Made by a program: the position numbers and the translations under genes
NCBI GenBank assembly: GCA_947451035.1
Contig: CANFXR010000002.1
Location: forward strand, 1-64,000
Reading direction: 5' to 3'
Source: Burkholderiales bacterium
Lineage (GTDB): Bacteria; Pseudomonadota; Gammaproteobacteria; Burkholderiales; Burkholderiaceae_C
DNA length: 64,000 nt
Shown: positions 30,769 to 40,584 of the stretch, piece after piece
Layout: every line of letters begins with the position of its first letter
Position numbering within the stretch: the stretch's first letter is position 1
The notes under the pieces: generated by a model
Told to the model about the DNA's origin: nothing
Database searches by the model: none
Seen by the model: only the letters and a program-made list of their open reading frames with translations

Positions 30769-33237
30769 ATGAAGTCTGCTGTCGTGCGCTCGGCGCTGCC
30801 TGAAAATCTCGACTTGTCGCGGGTGCTGGGGTCGGCTCTGCTGATGTTGTGCGGGATGACCGCTGTGCCCTCCGCGTTTGCTGCGGTATCGACCAGCACG
30901 AAGTGGTCGGCCACGTTGCCCGGCACCCCATCGGGCAGCGGCACCTGGACGGTCAGCGCGGGTGTGTACAACGCGCAAGGCGTTCTGGTTCGCACCTTGT
31001 TGCGCGGCGCCAGCGTCGCACCGGGAACCATCTCGGGTTCCTGGAACGGTCTCAATGACGCCGGTCTGGCCGTACCGACGGGTGCTGCCAATTCCTACAC
31101 GATCAAGCTCGCGCACCACACCATTGGCTATGCCTGGGAAGGCGTGATCGGCAACACGTCGTCGAGCTTCGGTGGAACCCAGGTGCATTCCTACATGCAG
31201 CCGGTGAACAGCATCGCCATCGCGGGCAGCAACGCCTACCTGGCCACGGGCTACAACGAGGGCCAGCCCGGCCTGTCGGGATTTGCCTTGGCAGCACCGC
31301 AGCAAGCCCTTCGGTCATTCACCAGCACCGATGCATTCGTGTCGTACGCCATGGTGACGGCAGACGACGATCGGCTCTATTGGGCCAACACCGGCGGCAT
31401 GGCCAAGTCATCCTTCGTGGGGGCATTCAGCCGCTCGACCTCGTTGCCCGCCGCGTTTTCTTCCGGTCAGTCCGCCTGCCTGAACTACCTGTCGCCGGGA
31501 GTCTGCTACTCAGGGCAGAACTATTCCGGTGTCATTGATCTGCAGTCGGCCTCGTCGGCCAGCGAACAGACCGGTCAGGTGCCCACGGGCATCGCCGTTC
31601 AGCAAGGCGCCTCGGGCGTGCTCGCCGTGGCCCATGGCGGACAAAACGTGGTCCGTCTGTACAACAAGCTGACGGGTGCCTACGTCAATCAGATCTCGGT
31701 GCCGATGACCGGTGGCACGCTGAATCAGATCGCCATGTCGTCGGCCGGCGACCTGTGGGTGATCTCCGGGACGAACCTGCGTCGCTACTCGAATCTGGGC
31801 AGCGGCCCCGGGTTGGCACTCACGTTCGGCGGACTGAGCAGCCCGCTGGCGCTTGCCGCTGATGCGTCCGGAGGCGTGTGGGTCGCGGACGGCGGTGCCA
31901 GCCAGCAGCTCAAGCATTTCGACTCAAACGGCACGGCCCTTGGCACGATCGGCGCGGCGGGCGGTTACGCCACCGACCCGGCCGTCACCTCCGGCAAGCT
32001 GTGCTTCAAGGCGGCGGGTGGCGAGAGAACCGCGCTGGCAACCGCCGCCGACGGCAGCGTCTGGGTGGCCGATACCTGCAACAACCGCCTGCTGCACTTC
32101 GCGGCGTCAGCGTCGAGCAGCGATGCGCAGGTGGCCTACCTGCCGGTGGTCTACACCTCCACGGTCGACCACGGCAATGCGCAATGCGTCTACGCGAACT
32201 TCTTGCAGTTCTGCAACACGACCGACCACACCGCCGCACTCCAGCCCGGTGGCGCTGCCTGGCCGTTGGTCAAGAACTGGCTGGGCGGCTTGCCCGCCGG
32301 ATTGGTCGATGCCAACGCGCACAACGACGGGTTCGGCGGCCTGACCGTGGTCGAGACCTTGTCGAACACCCGCACCTACGCACTGATGACGGTCAATGCC
32401 CAGCAGTACGTGGTGGAGTTGCCGGCCTCGGGCCCGCTGCGATTGATTCAGCAACTGGCACCTGTGTCCGGGGCCACCACGACGGTGATGTACGAAAACG
32501 GCGATCTGGGCTACGCGCTGACCAACACCGCTGCAGCCACGCAAACGGTCTACCGCTTGCCGCTCACGGGCTTCAACGGCTCGGGCAACCCGATCTGGGG
32601 CAGCGCCGTCAGTCAGGTCACGGTTCCGACGGCCTCGGGTTCACCTTACAGCCGCGCTGGCGTGCAAACGGGCGTGGTCGGCCCGCGGTTCCCCACGACG
32701 GCCTCGGGTCGGGTGGTGTTCTTCGATCAGTCGGTGTGCTGCAGCCTGAATTTCCACCTCGGCGCCGCCGCGCTGAACGGCACCAGCTGGCTGTGGCAGG
32801 CCAGCCCGTCGGGCCCGCTGGACGGCTTGGGTGCTTACCAGACCCGGGGTATCGACGGCACGGTCAACTATGGCGGCACCGTGGTGGTGGCCAGCGCGAA
32901 CCACATCGTCTACGGCTACCGCGGTGCCAATTTCACCGACACGAAAAACGGGAAGGTCGGCTACGCCAACCAGTTCATGCACTTCGATGACAACGGCTTG
33001 TTCCTGGGCCAGTTCGGCGAGTCCACCACCCAGACGGTGCGCCCGATCGGTGCGCAGTTGGCCTCGGATCCGATGAGCCTGACGCTGGTGCAAGAAAGCG
33101 CCGGCGGCCCGCTCTATGTCTACAGCAGCGACGAGTCGGGCCACGGCGGCATTCACCGCTGGAAGCTCAATGGCGCATCTTCCGTCTCGTACAAGACGGG
33201 CTCGGTCGTGGCCGGCGGCACGGTCACGCTGAACTGA
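30769..33237 (+). CDS. Large secreted beta-propeller-like (NHL-type) protein with N-terminal FlgD-Ig-like segment; paralog of 41263-43698
   Basis: 822 aa; signal-like N-terminus; GVYNAQGVLVRTLLRGASVAPGTISGSWNGLNDAGLAVPTG FlgD-Ig-like; repeated GDLWVISG, GGVWVADGGASQQLKHFD, DGSVWVADTCNNRLLHF. Confidence 0.8.
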   Translation: MKSAVVRSALPENLDLSRVLGSALLMLCGMTAVPSAFAAVSTSTKWSATLPGTPSGSGTWTVSAGVYNAQGVLVRTLLRGASVAPGTISGSWNGLNDAGLAVPTGAANSYTIKLAHHTIGYAWEGVIGNTSSSFGGTQVHSYMQPVNSIAIAGSNAYLATGYNEGQPGLSGFALAAPQQALRSFTSTDAFVSYAMVTADDDRLYWANTGGMAKSSFVGAFSRSTSLPAAFSSGQSACLNYLSPGVCYSGQNYSGVIDLQSASSASEQTGQVPTGIAVQQGASGVLAVAHGGQNVVRLYNKLTGAYVNQISVPMTGGTLNQIAMSSAGDLWVISGTNLRRYSNLGSGPGLALTFGGLSSPLALAADASGGVWVADGGASQQLKHFDSNGTALGTIGAAGGYATDPAVTSGKLCFKAAGGERTALATAADGSVWVADTCNNRLLHFAASASSSDAQVAYLPVVYTSTVDHGNAQCVYANFLQFCNTTDHTAALQPGGAAWPLVKNWLGGLPAGLVDANAHNDGFGGLTVVETLSNTRTYALMTVNAQQYVVELPASGPLRLIQQLAPVSGATTTVMYENGDLGYALTNTAAATQTVYRLPLTGFNGSGNPIWGSAVSQVTVPTASGSPYSRAGVQTGVVGPRFPTTASGRVVFFDQSVCCSLNFHLGAAALNGTSWLWQASPSGPLDGLGAYQTRGIDGTVNYGGTVVVASANHIVYGYRGANFTDTKNGKVGYANQFMHFDDNGLFLGQFGESTTQTVRPIGAQLASDPMSLTLVQESAGGPLYVYSSDESGHGGIHRWKLNGASSVSYKTGSVVAGGTVTLN

Positions 33238-33263
33238 TATTTTCGAAAATCTGGAACAGGGCG

Positions 33264-33875
33264 ATGCTCATGAATCACAAACATTGGTTGGCCGGCGGTG
33301 TGGCACTTGCGCTGAGCGGTGCGGCCAACGCGTCGCTGGTGGTCGGTTGGAGCTTCACCTACAGCGGCGCCAGCGCCGAATTGGGCCACGGCACCTTCAC
33401 CGCCGAGCTGGCCGATCCGGCGACGGTCGAGTCGTTCCGTTACTCCGGAACGTACGACGCGGATAGGCCACAGGACTTCTATGTGCTCACGTCGGCCAGC
33501 GGCACCATCAACGGCAATGCCGTCAACTCGGTGATCGCCACCGATCCGGGCTTCAACGGCAACGACAACTGGCTGATCGTGCCGGGGTCGGCCAATGCGC
33601 TGGGCTATGGCGCTTTGACACACAGCGGTATTTCCTTCGGCGACGTCGGTGGCAATTCGTGGAACCTGTTCCTGTATGAGGTGGTGGCCGACGCGCCTTA
33701 CTTCACCTACAACATGAGCAGCGTGGAAGGTGACTTGGGCGCTTCGGGCGACTTGACGCTCACGGTCGAGTCGGGCTTGCCGGTTGCACCGGTTCCGCTG
33801 CCTGCAGCGGCGTGGCTGTTGCTGTCGGGCCTGGGTGGCCTGTCATGGTTCGGGCGCGCAAGGCGCCAGGCCTGA
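33264..33875 (+). CDS. VPLPA-type PEP-CTERM sorting-signal protein
   Basis: Signal peptide MNHKHWLAGGVALALSGAANAS... and C-terminus VAPVPLPAAAWLLLSGLGGLSWFGRARRQA (VPLPA, TM segment, basic tail). Confidence 0.9.
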   Translation: MLMNHKHWLAGGVALALSGAANASLVVGWSFTYSGASAELGHGTFTAELADPATVESFRYSGTYDADRPQDFYVLTSASGTINGNAVNSVIATDPGFNGNDNWLIVPGSANALGYGALTHSGISFGDVGGNSWNLFLYEVVADAPYFTYNMSSVEGDLGASGDLTLTVESGLPVAPVPLPAAAWLLLSGLGGLSWFGRARRQA

Positions 33876-33901
33876 TCCCGACCCTCTGCCGGCCCCAAGC
33901 G

Positions 33902-33935
33902 AAAGGCCCTTGCGAGTTCATCGCAAGGGCCTTTT
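33902..33935 (+). terminator. Strong Rho-independent terminator
   Basis: AAAGGCCCTTGCGA / TCGCAAGGGCCTTT, 14-bp perfect stem, 5-nt loop, T-run at the end; lies between convergent genes. Confidence 0.9.
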
Positions 33936-33970
33936 GTCTGGAATCTTCGGGACGGATCGCCGGCGGACTT

Positions 33971-34666
33971 CTAGTTTTTTCTGCGCTGAAGCAGCCGTGC
34001 GCCGATCAACAGCAAGCCGCCAGCCATCAGCCACATCGTGCCCGGCTCGGGGACGGCCGAGGTGTACTGGTACGTCACCGTGAACTTCCCGTTGACGTGG
34101 CCTTCCCCGCCGAATGACAGATCGCCCGCTGTGCTGGCCAGGGTCTCGAAATCGCCGGCCCAGGCAGCGAACTCGAACGAGTTGCCCGAGAGGGTGTCGG
34201 AATAGAAATCCAGGACGTCCAGCGCGTGCGACTTGAGCGACTCTTTCGCCCGGTCTTCGTCCAGGTTGAAGTGCCTGATGCAAGGCCCCGCATGACGGGG
34301 TCCACACGCGTTCACGCTGCCGGAGTCCAGAAAACCGTCGGCCGAGACCTCGATGGTCTTGGCCTGCGTATCGAACCAGCTCACGGTGACCGGAACCGAC
34401 ACCGAGGCATCCGTGAATGAACCACCCGCCGTACCGGGTTCGCTCAACACATCAAGCTTGCCGGCCTTCAACTTCACGCTCAGCGTGAACTTCACGCCGG
34501 TGAGGTCGCCCAGGCTGCTGTCGAATTTGTACAGCGTGCCCTGGTACGCATCGAGTTCGCCAAAAGGCACGTCGAAGATCCCGCTGGAGTTGCTTGTCGT
34601 CAGCGCATGCGCCCCCAGGGCCGACAGCGCCAGGGCGGTCGCGACTGCAATTGCTTTGAGCTTCAT
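33971..34666 (-). CDS. VPEP-type PEP-CTERM sorting-signal protein
   Basis: Signal MKLKAIAVATALALSALGAHA... and C-terminus SAVPEPGTMWLMAGGLLLIGARLLQRRKN. Confidence 0.92.
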   Translation of the reverse strand: MKLKAIAVATALALSALGAHALTTSNSSGIFDVPFGELDAYQGTLYKFDSSLGDLTGVKFTLSVKLKAGKLDVLSEPGTAGGSFTDASVSVPVTVSWFDTQAKTIEVSADGFLDSGSVNACGPRHAGPCIRHFNLDEDRAKESLKSHALDVLDFYSDTLSGNSFEFAAWAGDFETLASTAGDLSFGGEGHVNGKFTVTYQYTSAVPEPGTMWLMAGGLLLIGARLLQRRKN

Positions 34667-34770
34667 GCGTGATCTCCGTGCGGTTGGACCTGCCCGAGTG
34701 ACAAACCAACCTTGCTGCACAGTGTGCTGATCATGTGTGGCACCCGTGTGTGGGCCTCAGGGTTGTGGTG

Positions 34771-34787
34771 TGGCCCATTCGGACTAG
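34771..34787 (-). promoter_or_regulatory. Candidate CTAGTCCGAATGGGCCA motif upstream of the VPEP-CTERM gene
   Basis: Minus-strand CTAGTCCGAATGGGCCA, about 120 nt upstream of ATG 34666; contains palindrome CGGACTAGTCCG (34780-34791). Confidence 0.45.
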
Positions 34788-34798
34788 TCCGCCAGGCC

Positions 34799-37195
34799 TC
34801 AGCGCTGCGCCAGCAGCAGCCTCGCTTGATCGCGACCCGGCAGCGTGGCCTTGCTGTCGAGCGCCTTCTTTAAGAACTCCTGCGAGCGGGCCACGTCACC
34901 CGACTTGTGCAGCGACATGCCCAGGTGCAGCTGCAGCAGCGGCGCGTTGGGCGCGAGCTTCACGGCTTGCTCGAGCAGCGGCGTGGCTTCGGTGTAGCGG
35001 GCGAGCTTGTAGTGGATCCAGCCCAGGCTGTCGAGGTAGCCGGGGTTATTCGAGTCCTTGAAGCGCGACGTCAGGGTCAGCGCGCGCTCCAGGCTGGCCT
35101 GGTCACCCTTGGACTCGCTGAGCAGGTAAGCCAGGTTGTTGGCGAAGGTGTCGTCCTCGGGCGCGCGCTTGACGAGTGCCTCGTAGGCCGCAATCGCTTC
35201 ATCGGCGCGGTTCGCACGCGCCAGGTACTCGGCGCGCAGTGCTGGCAGCGAGGTGTCGGCGGGGATGGCCCGCTCGCCTTCTTCGAGCACCGCGATCGCT
35301 TCGGCCGGGGTGTTGCGCTGCGCCTTGAGTCGCGCGAGTGCCGTGTACCCGGCCGGCACGGTGGGCGCGAATTCGATCATCTTGCGATAGGCCAGCTCGG
35401 CTTGCGGCGCATCACCACGCGCGGCGGCGATCTCAGCACGCAGTTGGTACGGCAGCAAGCTCTTGGGCTGCAGCTTGCCCATGGCTTCGATGCGCGCGCT
35501 GGCCTCGTCGAAGCGCCGCTGCGCGATCAGGATGCCCATGCCGAACAGCACCGGCTCGGCGGCGCCGGGGGCGAGCTTGGCAGCGTCGTCGTACTCGCGC
35601 AGTGCCGCGTCGTACTTCTTCTGATCGGCGTAGAACTTGCCGAGCTTCATCGAGCCGGCCGGGTTGGCCGGGAACTGCGTCTTCAGCGACGTGTAGATCT
35701 TTTCAGCGCCGCTCAGGTCTTTTTGGGCCAGCGCCAGTTCGGCCTTCATCTCCCAGGCGCGCAGGTTTTGCGGCTCGGACTTGAGCGTCTTGTCGACTTC
35801 GGCTGCGGCCGCCTTGTAGTCCTTGGTGTCGGCCATGTCGGCAGCCACCAGCAAGCGCAGATTGGCGTTGTCGGGCTGGAACTTCAGCGCGTCCATCAGG
35901 ACCTCGCGCGCCAGTTGCGGCTCGCCGGCTTGCCGGTGGGCTTGCGCCAGCAGGCCGGCCGCCTCGGGCGATCCGGGCTGATCGCGGATCACGCCTCGCA
36001 GGTCGATGACCGCGTTGGTGGCATCGCCATCGGCCAGCCGCAAGCGCCCGCGCATCAGCAGCGCGGTGTTGTCGCGCGGGTTGGCGGTGAGCACCTCGTC
36101 GACCAGCGCGCGCGCCTGGCGGGTCATGCCGGCGGCCATGGCGTCGGCCGCGAGCTGGTTGCGCGCGGTCAGGCCGGCGGGCTCTTTCTTGCCGATGGCC
36201 ACGATCTCGGCCAGCACCTTGTGGGCATCGGCGAGGCGGTCCGACTGGCGGTACAGGCGCACCAGGCCGAAGCGCAGCGTGGTGTCGTTGGGCTTGGCGG
36301 CGATGGCCGACAGGAACTCCTTCTCGGCGCCGTCGCGGCCATGCACCACCGTCAGGAATTCGAGCAGGGCCAGCGTGCGGGTGCTGTCTTCAGGTTGCGA
36401 CTTGACGGCGTCGCGCAGCACGGCTTCGGCGCTGGTGAAATCCTTGCGGCTGGCGTGATACCTGGCCCAGCTGTTCCACAGGTCGTTGTTTTTGGGCGCT
36501 TGTTCGGTGGCACGGCGAAAAAACGCCACCGCCTTGGGGCTTGCGGCAGGGTCCGGGTCGGTGGCGGTGATCTGCGCTGCGACTTGCAGCAGGCCCAGGC
36601 TCTTGGGGTGGTCGGCCAGCGCGGCTTCGATCACCCGCAGCGCATCGCCTGGCTTGCCCTGGTTGTTGTACAGACCCGCCAGCAGCATGCTCGCGTCGAC
36701 CGGCACCGGCTTTTGTCCGGCGATCAGGCCCTTGGCCATCTCGATGGCGGCCGGCAGGTCACCGGCGCGGGCGGTGAGCGCGGCCTTGATGGTGCGTGCG
36801 CCCACATGGGTTGCGTTGACGGCCAGCACCTCGTCGATCGACTTGCGGGCCTTGTCGACCTCACCGGCGAGCAAATAGATGCGACCCAGCGCCACCTTGG
36901 CTTCGAGGTGATCGGGCTTGAGCTCGACGGCCTTCGAAAAGCTGCCGTAGGCGCGCTGGATCTCGCGTTTGGCCTCGGCCACCTGGCCGGCCAGGTAGTA
37001 CGCCTCGGCGTTCTTCGGGTCGATCTGCAGCACGTTGCGCACTTCGACATTGGCCTTGTCCCAGTCGGCCAGGCGCACGTACTCGGCGCCTTTTTCCAGC
37101 CCTTGATGGAGCCGGTCGGCCTTGCTGCTGCAAGCGGCCAGCAGCGAGATGGCGGCACAAATGGCGACGGCGCGCAGGGGGTGATGAAGTTTCAC
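34799..37195 (-). CDS. prsT: PEP-CTERM system TPR-repeat lipoprotein, PrsT-like
   Basis: 798 aa; lipobox LLAACSSKADRLHQGLEKGAEYVRLADWDKANVEVRNVLQIDPKNAEAYYLAGQVAE...; many TPR repeats. Confidence 0.88.
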   Translation of the reverse strand: MKLHHPLRAVAICAAISLLAACSSKADRLHQGLEKGAEYVRLADWDKANVEVRNVLQIDPKNAEAYYLAGQVAEAKREIQRAYGSFSKAVELKPDHLEAKVALGRIYLLAGEVDKARKSIDEVLAVNATHVGARTIKAALTARAGDLPAAIEMAKGLIAGQKPVPVDASMLLAGLYNNQGKPGDALRVIEAALADHPKSLGLLQVAAQITATDPDPAASPKAVAFFRRATEQAPKNNDLWNSWARYHASRKDFTSAEAVLRDAVKSQPEDSTRTLALLEFLTVVHGRDGAEKEFLSAIAAKPNDTTLRFGLVRLYRQSDRLADAHKVLAEIVAIGKKEPAGLTARNQLAADAMAAGMTRQARALVDEVLTANPRDNTALLMRGRLRLADGDATNAVIDLRGVIRDQPGSPEAAGLLAQAHRQAGEPQLAREVLMDALKFQPDNANLRLLVAADMADTKDYKAAAAEVDKTLKSEPQNLRAWEMKAELALAQKDLSGAEKIYTSLKTQFPANPAGSMKLGKFYADQKKYDAALREYDDAAKLAPGAAEPVLFGMGILIAQRRFDEASARIEAMGKLQPKSLLPYQLRAEIAAARGDAPQAELAYRKMIEFAPTVPAGYTALARLKAQRNTPAEAIAVLEEGERAIPADTSLPALRAEYLARANRADEAIAAYEALVKRAPEDDTFANNLAYLLSESKGDQASLERALTLTSRFKDSNNPGYLDSLGWIHYKLARYTEATPLLEQAVKLAPNAPLLQLHLGMSLHKSGDVARSQEFLKKALDSKATLPGRDQARLLLAQR

Positions 37196-37273
37196 GGCAA
37201 GGTTCGGGTGTAGAGGTGAACGACCCCGATCGAGGCGGCTGCGCCAGGGCAGTCGCCGCGGGCCGGGGGCATT

Positions 37274-38236
37274 TCAGATGGGGCGCGCGGTGGTGTCCGG
37301 CTTGGCGTAACGGGCCAGGAAGTCCTGGTAAGCGCTGGGAATACCGTCTTGCAGCGCAATGCGCGCGTTCCATCCGAGGCGGCGCAAGGCGGACACATCG
37401 AGCACCTTGCGCGGCGTGCCGTCGGGCTTGCTGGTGTCGAAGACGATGCGGCCGCGGTAGCCCACCGCTTGCATCACCGTCTCGGCGATCTCGCAGATGG
37501 TCAGGTCGATGCCCGTGCCCACGTTGATGCACTCGCCGATGTCGCTCGCGTTGAGCCGTTCGAGCGCAAACACACAGGCTGACGCCAGGTCGTCCACGTG
37601 CATCAGCTCGCGCCGCGGGGTGCCGCTGCCCCAGACCACGAGCTCGCTCTGGCCGCTCACGCGGGCTTCGTGGGCGCGGCGGATGAGGGCTGGCAGCACA
37701 TGCGAGCCGCGCGGGTCGTAGTTGTCGCCGGGGCCGTACAGGTTGGTCGGCATCAGGCTCAGGTAGTTGGTGCCGTGCTGGCGGTTGTAGGCCGCGCAGG
37801 TCTTGATGCCGGCGATCTTGGCGATCGCATAGGCCTCGTTGGTGGGCTCGAGCGCGCCGGTGAGCAGCGCGCTTTCCGGGATCGGCTGCGGCGCGAACTT
37901 GGGATAGATGCAGCTCGATCCCAGGAACACCAGCTTGCGCACCCCGTGGCGAAAGCACGCGTCGATCACGTTGTTCTGGATCGCCAGGTTGTCGCGGATG
38001 AAGTCGGCCGGTCGCTCGGCGTTGGCCAGGATGCCGCCCACCGTGGCCGCGGCCAGCACCACCTGCGATGGCCGGCGCGCCTCGAAGAACGTGTTCACGT
38101 CAGACTGCACCGTCAGGTCGAGTTGCTGTCGAGACGCGGTGATGACGCGGGCATGTCCCATGCGCTGCAACAGCCTGAGCACCGCCGAGCCGGCCAGGCC
38201 GCGGTGACCCGCCACGTAGATGCTTTCTTCCATCAT
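37274..38236 (-). CDS. fcl: GDP-L-fucose synthase
   Basis: IYVAGHRGLAGSAVLRLLQRMGHARVITASRQQLDLTVQSDVNTFFEARRPSQVVLAAATVGGILANAERPADFIRDNLAIQNNVIDACFRHGVRKLVFLGSSCIYPKFAPQPIPESALLTGALEPTNEAYAIAKIAG. Confidence 0.95.
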   Translation of the reverse strand: MMEESIYVAGHRGLAGSAVLRLLQRMGHARVITASRQQLDLTVQSDVNTFFEARRPSQVVLAAATVGGILANAERPADFIRDNLAIQNNVIDACFRHGVRKLVFLGSSCIYPKFAPQPIPESALLTGALEPTNEAYAIAKIAGIKTCAAYNRQHGTNYLSLMPTNLYGPGDNYDPRGSHVLPALIRRAHEARVSGQSELVVWGSGTPRRELMHVDDLASACVFALERLNASDIGECINVGTGIDLTICEIAETVMQAVGYRGRIVFDTSKPDGTPRKVLDVSALRRLGWNARIALQDGIPSAYQDFLARYAKPDTTARPI

Positions 38237-38247
38237 GGTGTCGATCC

Positions 38248-39843
38248 TCAGCGCGGCACGTACTCGTGCAGCAGCGGCGAGATGGAACTCAGGAAGTCAG
38301 CCAGGCGCTGATCGGCCGCGGCGACGTCTTCGTTGGGCGCCACCGCCGTGACCAGCCGCATCAGCGCGCCGTCGGTGCGGTTGCGCGTGATCGCGTCGCG
38401 CAAGATGAACCACTTGACCTCGAACTCGTTGGTCAGGATGCGACCGCGCTGGTCGAACCAGTAATAGACCAGCTGGCGGTCGTCGCCCTTCTGGATCAGC
38501 GTGCGGTTGACCCGCAGGCTCGATGTCACCTGACCGTTGGCGGCGGCCAGCGGCACCGTCCACTCGTCGATGCGGTCGATCTTCCAGCCGCCGCCGGGGA
38601 TGCAGGTGCGCGGCGAATGCGATGACGCGCCACCGCTCTGGCTGGCGTAGTAGGCGCTGTAGAAGTTGACCCACGGGCCGCTGGTTCGGCCGTAGTTGCC
38701 GATGAAGTGGTCGTCGACCGCCAGCGTGGCCAGCACGTCCTTGTCGAGGTTGTCCCAGTGGCCCATCCAGCCGCCGGGCAGCCGCATCGGGAATTGCGAG
38801 TAGGGCGTGCGCTGCGGCTTGATCTGGTCGTTCAGCGGCGACCACAGCAAGGCTGCGCCCACGCCCAGCAGCAATCCGCCCAGCAGCATCGGCACGGGGA
38901 AGCGGTGGTAGCGGATCGGCGTGCCGGCGGGCACCGGCTCGGGGTATTCCAGGCCGAACACCGCGCGCAGCGATTGCGGCCTGGCACCGATATGCGCCAG
39001 CACGCTCATCTCGCCGATGAGCACCGCGATGCACAGCATGAACATGAACCAGCCCTCGAAGTCATGCAGCAGACCCTCGGCCATCGTCGGTCCCCAGTAC
39101 TCGACGGTCACACCGATCAGCCCGATGCGCAAGCTGTTGATCACGATGGTCAGCGGGACGGTCGACAGCACGATCAGCACGCGCTTCCACCAGGCGCCCT
39201 GAAAGAAGCACGCCGCCAGAAAGCCCAGCACCATCAGCGGAAACAGGTAGCGCAGACCGCTGCAGGCATCGACCACCTGCAACTTGAAACTGCCCAGGTC
39301 GATCACGTTGCCCTCGAGGAACACGCTGATGCCGAACAGCCGGATCAAGCCCACCCCGATCTGCGACGACACCAGTTGCAGCTGCTGCGACATCTCGCGC
39401 AACACGAACTGCGGCATCGGGATCATGAACAGCAGCACGAACAGCGGCACCGCGATGATGCGTGTGCCGCGCCAGCCGATGAAGCCCACGGTCAGCCCGA
39501 CCAGCGCGATCACGAAGCCGTACTGCTCGAAGATGCGGATCGCACTGGCTTCGCCCACCATGCCCAGCGCCAGCCCGGCCAGCACCAGCACCAGCCCGCT
39601 CCACGAGCCGCGCAGTTCGGCCTGGCGCAGCCGATCGCTGCGCTGCCAGATCAGGAACGCCGAGATGACGGGAATGAAGTAGCCGTAGCTGTACTCCTCG
39701 ACCTGCCCCCAGCCCGCGACCATGAACTCCAGACCGGGGAAAAACGCGGCAATCAAGGCGGCACCGACACACGCCGCCACGATCCACTGCGCGGCGGGAA
39801 CCCGCCACACGGGGGGCTGTTGTGAGACTGACGCTGTTGCCAT
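38248..39843 (-). CDS. xrtD: Exosortase with C-terminal EpsI domain (XrtD-like)
   Basis: 531 aa; N-terminal multi-TM with VVDACSGLRYLFPLMVLGFLAA, IVINSLRIGLIGV, LLHDFEGWFMF (Cys/Arg/His exosortase residues); C-terminal soluble EpsI-like region (DNLDKDVLATLAVDDHFIGNYGR...FYSAYYASQSGGASSHSPRTCIPGGGWKID). Confidence 0.9.
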   Translation of the reverse strand: MATASVSQQPPVWRVPAAQWIVAACVGAALIAAFFPGLEFMVAGWGQVEEYSYGYFIPVISAFLIWQRSDRLRQAELRGSWSGLVLVLAGLALGMVGEASAIRIFEQYGFVIALVGLTVGFIGWRGTRIIAVPLFVLLFMIPMPQFVLREMSQQLQLVSSQIGVGLIRLFGISVFLEGNVIDLGSFKLQVVDACSGLRYLFPLMVLGFLAACFFQGAWWKRVLIVLSTVPLTIVINSLRIGLIGVTVEYWGPTMAEGLLHDFEGWFMFMLCIAVLIGEMSVLAHIGARPQSLRAVFGLEYPEPVPAGTPIRYHRFPVPMLLGGLLLGVGAALLWSPLNDQIKPQRTPYSQFPMRLPGGWMGHWDNLDKDVLATLAVDDHFIGNYGRTSGPWVNFYSAYYASQSGGASSHSPRTCIPGGGWKIDRIDEWTVPLAAANGQVTSSLRVNRTLIQKGDDRQLVYYWFDQRGRILTNEFEVKWFILRDAITRNRTDGALMRLVTAVAPNEDVAAADQRLADFLSSISPLLHEYVPR

Positions 39844-40008
39844 GCCGGGTTTTCTGGAACTGCTGCACCGAGGGGTGAACTTGCGGGAATGAGGCTAGCG
39901 CCGGTTTGTGACATGGGCATGGCCGCGCCTGAGCCGCGAGGGGGTGTTGCGCATGTCAATGCACCGACACATTGGCGGCTTATGGTTCACCCGGATTGCC
40001 CCACCTCC

Positions 40009-40584
40009 ATGAGCCCCATCACGCCACCTGCCGATCCCTACCTCGCGCCCAGCCTGTCGCTGAAGAACCGGTTGGCCCGAGTGCTTTGGGCGCTGGCGCA
40101 TCTGACGCTGGTGCGCCACTCGCCGCGCCCGTGCCATGCCTGGCGTGCCGCGGTGCTGCGCGTGTTCGGCGCCACGCTGGGGCCGAACTGCCACATCTAC
40201 GCCGGCGCCAGGATCTGGGCGCCCTGGAACCTCATCTGCGAAGACGCCGTGGGCATTGCCGACGGCGCTGTCATCTACAACCCGGCACCGATCCGGCTCG
40301 GTTCGCACTGCGTGGTCTCGCAAGACGCCTACCTGTGCGGCGCCACCCACGACATCGACGACCCGGCCTTTCCCATGGTGAGCTCGCCCATCACGCTGGG
40401 CGCCTATGCGTGGATCTGCGCACGGGCGGTGGTCGGCCCCGGCATCGAGGTGGGCGAGGGCGCTGTGCTGGGTCTGGCCGGCGTGGCCACCCGCGACCTG
40501 CAGCCGTGGACCGTCTACGGCGGCGTGCCGGCCCGTGCGCTCAGAAAGCGCCAACACCCTTCCATGAGTCACGAGCAGCCATGA
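40009..40584 (+). CDS. WcaF-like hexapeptide-repeat acetyltransferase
   Basis: MSPITPPADPYLAPSLSLKNRLARVLWALAHLTLVRHSPRPCHAWRAAVLRVFGATLGPNCHIYAGARIWAPWNLICEDAVGIADGAVIYNPAPIRLGSHCVVSQDAYLCGATHDIDDPAFPM...; start uncertain (39982 or 40009). Confidence 0.88.
   Translation: MSPITPPADPYLAPSLSLKNRLARVLWALAHLTLVRHSPRPCHAWRAAVLRVFGATLGPNCHIYAGARIWAPWNLICEDAVGIADGAVIYNPAPIRLGSHCVVSQDAYLCGATHDIDDPAFPMVSSPITLGAYAWICARAVVGPGIEVGEGAVLGLAGVATRDLQPWTVYGGVPARALRKRQHPSMSHEQP

Noticed and set aside
34671-34800. Sigma-54 promoter upstream of the PEP-CTERM gene
   Set aside because: Looked for TGGCAC-N5-TTGC/GG-N10-GC on the minus strand and found no convincing match.
34907-37213. 768-aa plus ORF opposite the TPR lipoprotein
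   Set aside because: Shadow ORF of the prsT-like gene; no domain signature.
39895-39898. CTAG between the exosortase and the acetyltransferase as a further motif copy
   Set aside because: Flanks (GGCTAGCGCCGGTTTG) do not match the CTAGTCCGAATGGGCC pattern on either strand.
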